Below are positions 56,462 to 64,000 of a stretch of 64,000 nt of DNA, piece after piece. Each line of letters begins with the position of its first letter. Position 1 is the stretch's first letter. The stretch covers positions 18,440,452 to 18,504,451 of the forward strand of contig JAPTYO010000002.1 of assembly GCA_036873135.1 (NCBI GenBank). The letters are read 5' to 3'. A program made the translations under genes and the position numbers. The stretch comes from Clarkia xantiana subsp. parviflora. Its lineage: Eukaryota > Streptophyta > Magnoliopsida > Myrtales > Onagraceae. A model generated the notes under the pieces. The model worked only from the letters and a program-made list of their open reading frames with translations, was not told the origin of the DNA and did not search any database.

Positions 56462-56610
56462 CGGTCCGGAGGCGCGTTTACGCGCTTCCGGACCGGACCT
56501 CCGGGTTGCGTAAAGCAACCCGGAGGTCCGGGTTGCAAAGCAATCCGGACGTCCGGGTTGCGTGACAATTCGGACCTCGCCGAATTGCCCAAATTCGACG
56601 AGGTCCGGAT
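56462..56610 (+). repeat. four-hairpin cluster in U3 of C
   Basis: Hairpin 1: 56462-56495, 15-bp stem with one mismatch, 4-nt loop. Hairpin 2: 56493-56531, 17-bp perfect stem CCGGACCTCCGGGTTGC / GCAACCCGGAGGTCCGG, 5-nt loop. Hairpin 3: 56540-56561, 22-bp near-palindrome. Hairpin 4: 56567-56610, about 20-bp stem with two mismatches. All lie 150-300 bp upstream of the TATA box. Confidence 0.85.
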
Positions 56611-56899
56611 TGCCTTACGGGTATCGCGCTATTACCGTACCCGCGATTACCGTTACGCATAGAGAAGTCAAGTTCACGTACTACCAACAAGGATGACGGT
56701 TACCGCACGTTCTTGAACCGTCATCAAACCGCTTTAAAACCGGGTCCGGTACCAAGAAAGCCTATAAATAGGAGGTCTTGGCCACCCATTTTCACACATT
56801 CTCTCATTTGCCCAAATTTGGTATTTTGAGCTCTGACTTCTCTCTAGAAATTCTCTCTCTCTAGAAATTACCTTTTTGCCACTATAGTGACTTAAGCAT

Positions 56900-56942
56900 C
56901 GGAGAGGGCTCCGCTAGCACCACCCCCCCTCTCCGTGCTAGC
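56900..56942 (+). promoter_or_regulatory. interlocked leader motif of C
   Basis: CGGAGAGGG (56900-56908), GCTAGCAC (56913-56920), CCCTCTCCG (56927-56935), (G)TGCTAGC (56936-56942, sharing G56935). Located about 105 nt into the predicted RNA and about 310 nt before the primer site. Confidence 0.7.
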
Positions 56943-56990
56943 ATTGGTCCTTAGTGCAGGTTCCGACGCCCTGAGTCACATCCGCCCTGG

Positions 56991-57118
56991 GTCACAACCT
57001 TGCCGGATCACAACCTTGCCAGGTCACAACCTTGCCGGGTCACAACCTTGCCGGGTCACAACCTTGCCGGGTCACAACCTTGCCGGGTCACAACCTTGCC
57101 GAGTCACAACCTTTCCGA
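56991..57118 (+). repeat. 16-bp repeat in R/U5 of C LTR
   Basis: Eight units of GTCACAACCTTGCCGG with little variation. B and D have only one or two related, unamplified elements at the same place. Confidence 0.9.
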
Positions 57119-57250
57119 GACACAGACCTCACGCGGGAGCAAGTCCGAACACTCGTCAGTGGCCCAACCTCCTCCTGACGGAAGGGTTACGGCCCGCACA
57201 GCTACGTAAATAGACGCGTCCCCACGACTCTGTTCAATCCGGACGCAACA

Positions 57251-57270
57251 TTGGCGCCGTCTACGTGATT
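57251..57270 (+). promoter_or_regulatory. primer binding site of C
   Basis: TTGGCGCCGTCTACGTGATT, immediately after the LTR; same class as in B and G. Confidence 0.75.
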
Positions 57271-57300
57271 CGAACAAAAAGCTACAGTACCGCAGAAATC

Positions 57301-60300
57301 ATGGCGAGTGATCACAACCCTCCCGAAGAGGTGAAAAACTTAAGGAAAAGGCCCGGGCGTCCCAGGAAGTCCCCGGTGAACAAAAGAGCAGGATGCCAAG
57401 CTCCAACTGGGAGCCAGTCAGGACCCTCCTACATCCCAAGAGCTACTTCCGTAGCTTCATCCATACCGACTGGCAATGTGCCCAACGCACATCACAGAGA
57501 GCCAAGGGACAAGCACCACGCACATCCGCCTGGTTTCGAGCCAGAAGTACATGGAGATGAATCCCAGACAGAAATGCCGCAAGGCGAGCAAAGAGCGGGG
57601 GCAAACCCCATGCCCACCGTTACTCCAGCAATGATGGCTGCGCTGGAAGAGCTTCTCGCATTCCGCGAGTCTCTAAAAAACCAAGGATACGCAGCTCAGC
57701 CACCTCCGGCCAACCAACAGTATGCTGCGCCAGCAAGGGAGATGTCGCAAGACACTACTCGCTATGGCAATCCTTTCCAGGGCGGAAATCAGCACGCAAG
57801 ATATGAACCTGCACGGTCATACACTCCTTTCCAAGGAGCCCAGCATTGGAGGAACGAAAGGCAGCCCCCATTCTACCACCCACAGCAGCCAACGAGAGAT
57901 GATCCTTTTCAGGCCACAAGCAAGGATCAATCTGACATCCACCACAACAATGGTCAGCAAAATCCTTCAACAGGTTATGCTGAACCAGTAAAAGGGTTCA
58001 CCGCCGAAATGCTAGAAGAAATGGTGGAGAAGAAGATGAAGGAGGCCAAAATGAAGGGTATGCACGCTCTTGAAGAAAGGGCGTCACATCCGTTCGCTGA
58101 TCACTTGGTGAACAGTCGCGTCCCAGACGCACTGTACCGAATTGGAGGAGACCCCTACCGGGGAAAAGGAGACCCAATTGAACACGTGCAAAAGCACGAG
58201 GCCTCTCTACTAGGCAGGACAAAGAACCCGCATCATTTCGCAATGACGTTTTCACAAACTCTTGCCGGGTCTGCAGCGCACTGGTTCTTTTCACTTCCAT
58301 GTGGAAGCATTACTTCATGGGCGGACTTAAAGGCCAAGTTCATTCAACGGTACATGGGCGAGCGCACATTGTTAAAAGGGGCAAACGCTTTGGACGACGT
58401 CCAACAACAAAACGAGGAGTCCTTGGCCGACTACTACGTCCGCTTCAATCAGAACATTTCTGACATTCAGGGAAACCTGACTGAAGGAGAAATTGTTCGG
58501 GCTTTCATCCGAAATCTCGGACGAAGAGGCAATGCCCTGGCTGAAAAAATGGCAAAGCGCCCAGCAGAATCTATGGAAGAACTAGCCGCAAGAGTCAAGG
58601 AGTACATAGACCTCGAAAGGTTCAGAAGCCAGAACAAGGCAAAAATCGCTGCAGCGAAGGCGAAGGATAATCCAAAACAGAACCAGCCAAAACCACACTC
58701 AAGTGGTCATCAAGGAAGACATTGGCAACCTCAGCCGAAAAGACCCTTCCAAGGGGACTTTCAGAAGCCAAAGGAAGTAAATCTTGCCAACTGCATCCCT
58801 CTGAATGCCCCGCTGTCTGTAATTCTGAAAGAAATGAAGGACGCGAATTTGTGGCAGGAACCAAACAACTACAGGAAAAGCCCACTGGGAAGAGACAAGG
58901 ACAAGTGGTGTGAAAACCACGAGGTCTTCTAGCACGAGACCGATAGCTGCGTCAGTCTACGCTTCCGAATCAACAATCTCGTCCTCAAGGGCGAATTGAA
59001 GCAATTTGTTGATCAAGGCAACAACCCCTCGAGAAAGACTCAACCAGAGTCGTCAAAAAGAACAAATAAGGGAAAAGAGAAAGCCCATGACAACCCTCTG
59101 CCAGCCAAGCGAGGGGTAATTAACGTCATACACGGAGGGCCTGCCGCCGGAGGACACATATCTAATGCTCGGGACATTTATGCATCCCAAGCAGCAACAC
59201 TGCCAAAGTACGGAAAGCGCAAGCAACCCGAGCAAGAAGACGTAGTCATCCAATTCTCCAGGGAAGACTTGAAGCATATCGTTTACCCCCACGATGATGC
59301 TTTAGTCATTACCATGGATATTGACGGGTACGATGTGAAAAGAATTCTTGTGGATGGTGGAAGCTCTGCTGATATTCTACATGTCAGAGTTCTGGAACAA
59401 CTAGGAAAGTCTGTCAAAGACTTGTCCCCAAGAACCTTCTCATTAGTCAGCTTCGCAGGAGCAGCTACACAACCCTTGGGTACAATCACACTTCCTGTCA
59501 TCCTTGGCCAGGGGTGGAGAGCATTACATATCAACGTCACTTTCGTAGTTGTAAAATCTCTCGGAGCCTACAACGGAATCTTGGGACGAACAACGATCAA
59601 TCCCTATGTGATCGTGCCCTCCACCGTCCACCAAAAGATGAAGTTCCCAACAGAACACGGGATTGGGAAAGTGCTCGGCGATCAAATAACCGCAAGACGT
59701 TGCTACGTCAATGCCTTGAGAGCAAAGCACCAATACAATGTGGCCATGATAAGTTCCTTTAAGAGGCAGAAGGTCGTTGATGAAAGAAAGAAGCAACTGA
59801 TGGAACAAGCTGTTACAGTTTGGTCCCAACAAGGAAATATCCAGCTCTCGCCATGGCACCAGATATGGCTCGTAAAGCAGGGAGAAGACGAGCCAATCAT
59901 GGAATACTTCATCAGATTTGCCTCCAACGCCTCAACAGCAAAAGCAACAAGAGAAGAAGTGATAAGTGTGTTCTATGCAAACTTGAACGCCAGATCTTTC
60001 CTTCTCTTTGGACGAACTCATGGATGGCAAACAACAAAAACCATGGCGGACCTAAAGTATAAGCTTGAGACAGCAGTCTCATGCGAACAAGAACTGAGGT
60101 GGGGTACACCCCTCAGTTGGGACAAAGGAGTTCAAGCAACAATGAACAAGCAGGAAGACGCAAGCATTGTTATGGACAACATCTTCACACCACTCAACAC
60201 GGTGGCCGAAGACATTTATGTCAGCCTGCTGGAAAACAAGCTCCCAAGTCCACTTGTCCCGGAGACAGCTTTCTTGGGAAACAATATCAGAGAATGGTGC

Positions 60301-60438
60301 AAGTACCATAAAACGTGGGGGCACAACACAAACATGTGTCCACCATTAAACTGGGAAATCGAAGAATGCATCACGCTAGGTGCACTGAGACGATTTGTTG
60401 CAACCAACTACGCGACATCGTCATCAAACCAACCATGA
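57301..60438 (+). pseudogene. gag-protease-gag' polyprotein of C, one in-frame stop
   Basis: A single plus-strand frame from ATG 57301 to the stop at 60438, interrupted only by TAG at 58930-58932. Part 1: basic N-terminus (KRPGRPRKSP, AT-hook-like), Gln/Pro-rich region, Retrotrans_gag capsid domain (about 58080-58620: AAHWFFSLPCGSITSWADLK, ESLADYYVRFNQNI), linker, and a zinc knuckle WCENHEVF-stop-HETDSC, so the stop falls inside the knuckle. Part 2: linker, aspartic protease (about 59230-59720; [12 protein letters not shown] with the catalytic Asp, [13 protein letters not shown]). Where reverse transcriptase would start there is instead a segment resembling the second half of a capsid domain ([16 protein letters not shown]), then another intact knuckle [14 protein letters not shown] and a conserved tail shared with B. 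It would assemble and process particles but supply no polymerase. Confidence 0.85.
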
Positions 60439-61280
60439 CGAAACAGGAAAAACAACTCTCTTTTAGATTACTTTGCGCATTCCCACTATTTCTAGTATAA
60501 CCAATGTAAATACGCGCAAGTATCTAATAAAGTCAATCTACGTTTGTAGGTACATACTTATCTCTTGCACTCTATTTTTTGGATTAAACGCGAAGAAACA
60601 AAACTACGCGTCTATTATCTACTTCAATAATCCAAGAAATTATGCCATGTGCAAGCAAAATCTATTACGCGTTATGGCAACGCTTATCAACAACAACCTA
60701 CTCATATTGACGACTACATCAAGGCGTCATCATGGAATCAAAAACTTGGAAGTACAGGCTACACTACGATTACTACTCAGGAATTACACCAAGTAGTAAC
60801 CTATGCACAAAAATCTACTTCAACAATACAAGCTAAGCATTGTCTGAAAGGTGGGATTTATGGTATACAACACCAACATATCTGTTATCTACACCAACAA
60901 GGAGTTTATTTCTCCATTCATAACATAGGCGTCTATCTCTAGAAGGTGCCGATAACACAAAGCCATCAGGCTATGTGTACAACCAACTCATTCCGCAATA
61001 ACAACCTGCGGACTATTATCAAAACAACAACTATTCAGGGCGTCAGCTACAAGCAATGCCTCGGATTAACACCAAGACCTACCACTAAAATACCTTGGAA
61101 CAACGCCAAGGCCTACTATCAAAATAGCATGTTGAGGTATCCTCTTTTTTAAAGACAAGCCCCATGTTCACTTCTAAAAAAGGACATGCTGTGACATCTC
61201 CGGTTAGAGGCAAATCTTCATGTTCATAGCCATTCCCTGGATTCAGAACAGGATGGGCATACGGGGCTGATCACCCCTCA
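60439..61280 (+). other. C 3' region directly after the ORF
   Basis: Partly homologous to the start of the H 3' region and, inverted, to 15191-16412 of B. Frames at 60473-61152 have no recognised domain. Confidence 0.5.
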
Positions 61281-61857
61281 AGCGGCGGAAGTTCTCTGTT
61301 TAGACAACGTCCCCACTCTACAACAAGTGCGTATATCCGGTTCAGGGTGCACTCTTTATGGCGAGTGTCCTTTATCTAGTCGGCATTCCCATATTACGAA
61401 CGCCATCAGAGTTCGTTTTATACGGCGGAAGTTCTCTGTTTAGACAACGTCCCCACTCTACAACAAGTGCGTATATCCGGTTCAGGGTGCACTCTTTATG
61501 GCGAGTGTCCTCTATCTAGTCGGCATTCCCATATTACGAACGCCATCACAGTTCGTTTTATACGGCGGAAGTTCTCTGTTTAGACAACGTCCCCACTCTA
61601 CAAAAAGTGCGTATATCCGGTTCAGGGTGCACTCTTTATGGCGAGTGTCCTCTATCTAGTCGGCATTCCCATATTACGAACGCCATCAGGGTTCGTTTCA
61701 TACAGCAAAAGTTCTCTGTTTAGACAACTTCCCCACTATAACAAGTGCGTATATCCGGTTCAGGGTGCACTCTTTATGGCAAATGTCCTCTATCTAGTCG
61801 GCATTCCCATACTACGAACGCCTTCAGGGTTCGTTTTATACGGCAAAAGTCCTCTGG
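61281..61857 (+). repeat. 140-bp tandem array of C
   Basis: GTTCTCTGTTTAGACAAC recurs at 61291, 61431, 61571 and 61711: four units at exactly 140 bp with very few differences; the last merges into single-copy sequence. B holds one diverged unit. Confidence 0.95.
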
Positions 61858-62149
61858 CAAAGATGACAATTCCGTACTACAGATTTTCAAACCGTGTTGC
61901 ATGGTTCCTGGACGCAGAAAGCATGCATCACAATTCATATTCTCAAAAGTGTTACATGGTCCCTGGACGCAGGAATCATGTATCACAAATATTCTTTCAA
62001 ACATTTTACCAAACACTTCTCCAAAAAATTTTATCAACACGATTTTTTGGATGTACCACATTCAATGCCAAAATATTTTCTCAAATATTTTATCAACAAG
62101 CCTTTTAGGGTTCACAAAAATGTTTCTCCAAAAACAAAAATGTTTTTAA

Positions 62150-62820
62150 GTATGCTTCCCCAACGCGGGTTGATACACGCTGTCAGGTGCGTACCCTGTA
62201 TAAAACTCATAAAATTTACAAGTCGAGTCTTGTACAACGTCGCCTTAGAGTGGAACTAAGAGACGGTATAAACTAATATCTTGCTTAGCCAAGATAACTC
62301 CTCTCAAATAATACTCTTACGTATGCTTCCCCAATACGGGTTGATACACGCCGTCAGGTGCGTACCCTGTTTAAAACTCGTAAAATTTACAAGTCGAGTC
62401 TTGTACAACGTCGCCTTAGAGTGGAACTAAGAGACGGTATAAACTAGTATCTTGCTTAGCCAAGATAACTCCTCTCAAATAATACTCTTACGTATGCTTC
62501 CCCAACGCGGGTTGATACACGCTGTCAGGTGCGTACCCTGTTTAAAACTCGTAAAATTTACAAGTCGAGTCTTGTACAACGTCGCCTTAGAGTGGAACTA
62601 AGAGACGGTATAAACTAGTATCTTGCTTAGCCAAGATAACTCCTCTCAAATAATACTCTTACGTATGCTTCCCCAACGCGGGTTGATACACGCTGTCAGG
62701 TGCGTACCCTGTTTAAAACTCGTAAAATTTACAAGTCGAGTCTTGTACAACGTCGCCTTAGAGTGGAACTAAGAGACGGTATAAACTAGTATCTTGCTTA
62801 GCCAAGATAACACTTTTCAA
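62150..62820 (+). repeat. 171-bp tandem array of C
   Basis: TATGCTTCCCCAA recurs at 62151, 62322, 62493 and 62664: four units at exactly 171 bp, nearly identical, so amplification is recent. The core GTCTTGTACAACGTCGCC is shared with the 214-bp repeat of H and the single copy in B. Confidence 0.95.
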
Positions 62821-64000
62821 AAACACTACTTGTTGAGATATATTGCTATACGCAAAATTACTCGGCAGTTTGCAACACATATAGCGGCAAGCTATTCAGG
62901 AAAGAAGGGCAATATGCATAATGCATCAGGCAGGCAATCAGGAGAATATCTCAACTTATCAATCAGGAAGTGGCTATTGGTCACGACCGCAGGGACTATG
63001 TCTACGTTACTAGTCATCCACATTCAATAAACACAGTAAGTGGTAACGGTATGAAATATTACTAACAAGTTATCATGCAAACTACTGTGTATAAAGCAGG
63101 TTCAAACGACGTAGTTCAAACCGAACAAGTCGTAAACAACAACTAAGGAACAACTACAACAAGTCTTCAAGCATAAAAGTCGGGGGGCAAACAGACTCAG
63201 AAATGAGTTCAACATATCCAAAAGATGGCACAGATTAAAAATGCCATCATCTCTAACAGGACTCGGCGGAACAAGCAGAAGTTGCCACCGTTTTCTCCAA
63301 ACAAAATCTACAATGCGCAAGTCGCAACATCCTATGCTCTACCCATCTCGCCACGCCTTGGAATCTAGCCAAGAGGGGCGATCACAACACTTAACAATGC
63401 GCGACGTACAGTCGCAACTACGGACATCATGTTCATCATTTAAGGATATATATCCTATCTCTCAAGTCCAAAGCATATGGACAACATAGATAACTCAAGG
63501 TATGAAATATTACTAACAAGTTATCACATAATTACTATTGAAAACAGGTCCAGGTGACGAAATATCATGTAAGCAAAAGCATGAACAAAGAATTATCAAC
63601 ATCAACCCATTCACAAAGGGTTCAACATGCTGGAAACAGATAGCAAAACAGCAACCAAGAGTCTACATCATCTCTAAGGACTTATGACCAAGAGTTCATA
63701 ATGTCAACAACAAATGCAAGAATGATTGTTTCAACGTTCAGCACAACATAGCTCTTCAACATAAGGGCGACAATCAAAAATAAAAAAACACTTATCTCAG
63801 TAGGAGTAACGCTCCTCCTTGGGCCGGTCCCTCGACCGGGGGGCAGAAGACGCCACTACACAACCCTCAACTCTATTTCTCTTATCACAAGAAAGAGTTA
63901 GCACGGTCATGCTCAGCATAAAGAACCAAAAATCGCTCGAGGAACACGCCCCTGCGTCGGATCTTCCGAGAATTATGCTAAGAACAGAAACTGCAAGCCA
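62821..64000 (+). other. C distal 3' region to window edge
   Basis: Inverse homologue of B 13900-14560 and D 55560-56359, including the site into which C itself inserted in D (62995-63030). No recognised gene. The 3' LTR is not reached. Confidence 0.6.

Larger units (their letters stand above)
56360..57250 (+). repeat. C 5' LTR (891 bp)
   Basis: Starts TGATGGATAAGTGTCC, ends GGACGCAACA. TATA box TATAAATA at 56763-56770, so the transcript should begin near 56795. U3 carries four strong hairpins (56462-56610); R/U5 carries the interlocked motif (56900-56942) and a 16-bp repeat (56991-57118). It is the longest LTR of the family here. Confidence 0.9.
56360..64000 (+). mobile_element. Ty3-gypsy element C, gag-protease-gag', runs off window
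   Basis: Plus strand, 5' LTR 56360-57250, primer site 57251-57270, one long ORF 57301-60438 with a single stop, then a repeat-rich 3' region to the window edge. It sits inside D in the opposite orientation; the left flank is CATAG (56355-56359). No reverse transcriptase, RNase H or integrase is found in at least 3.5 kb after the ORF, and the 3' region aligns with those of B and D, so polymerase genes are not expected further right. Confidence 0.9.

Noticed and set aside
56900..56942. A classical H-type pseudoknot as the definite structure
   Set aside because: The segment joining the third and fourth strands is 0-1 nt, too short to span a 9-bp stem easily; alternative hairpins are more plausible, so it is reported as interlocked pairs only.
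62150..62820. Centromeric satellite because the unit is 171 bp
   Set aside because: Length agreement with primate alpha satellite is coincidence; only four units, within a retrotransposon tail, no sequence similarity implied.

Overview
This looks like a transposon-saturated, gene-poor stretch of a flowering-plant nuclear genome, probably eudicot (inference). The evidence is nested Ty1-copia and Ty3-gypsy LTR retrotransposons of plant types, paired PIF/Harbinger-like elements, a Helitron, plant TATA-box promoters and long AT-rich spacers. I found no intact host gene, rRNA, tRNA or CRISPR array. I name the elements A to L for cross-reference.

Left block, 599-27290, is a nest. Copia F (minus strand) has its 3' LTR split by gypsy G (1274-7305, minus; target duplication ATATT). 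F is cut off near 10240 and abuts copia A (plus strand). A is itself split by gypsy B (11156-18940, minus). The 3' LTR of A ends at 22929 inside the pol gene of gypsy H (plus), which runs to about 27290. Middle block, 27291-48960, is AT-rich. It holds two near-identical Harbinger-like elements (K1, K2), a copia 3' remnant (I), a structurally complete but mutated copia (E, 34677-43032, target duplication AAGGT) and a Helitron (L, 43906-46040, minus). Right block, 48960-64000, has copia J (minus), cut by gypsy D (minus), in turn cut by gypsy C (plus), which runs off the window.

The most interesting content is one gypsy group (B, C, D, with H as a possible autonomous relative). B and C carry gag-type ORFs but no reverse transcriptase, RNase H or integrase, so if mobile they must borrow a polymerase; D shows only its 3' part. 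C has gag, then protease, then a second gag-like segment. B has lost the capsid core but carries two nucleocapsid zinc-knuckle modules. Their LTRs share a leader motif of two complementary segment pairs in interlocked order, with a compensatory change in H. Their U3 holds a variable cluster of strong hairpins, and their 3' regions hold repeat modules that are single-copy in B and arrays in C or H. Gypsy G has a similar plan: gag only, an array of 53-bp units whose hairpins survive in a diverged variant, and an antisense intron-bearing coiled-coil gene.

Every coding region I could read has at least one stop, frameshift or lost catalytic residue, so this is a record of past activity. The near-identity of K1 and K2, and of the repeat units in C, points to recent events.
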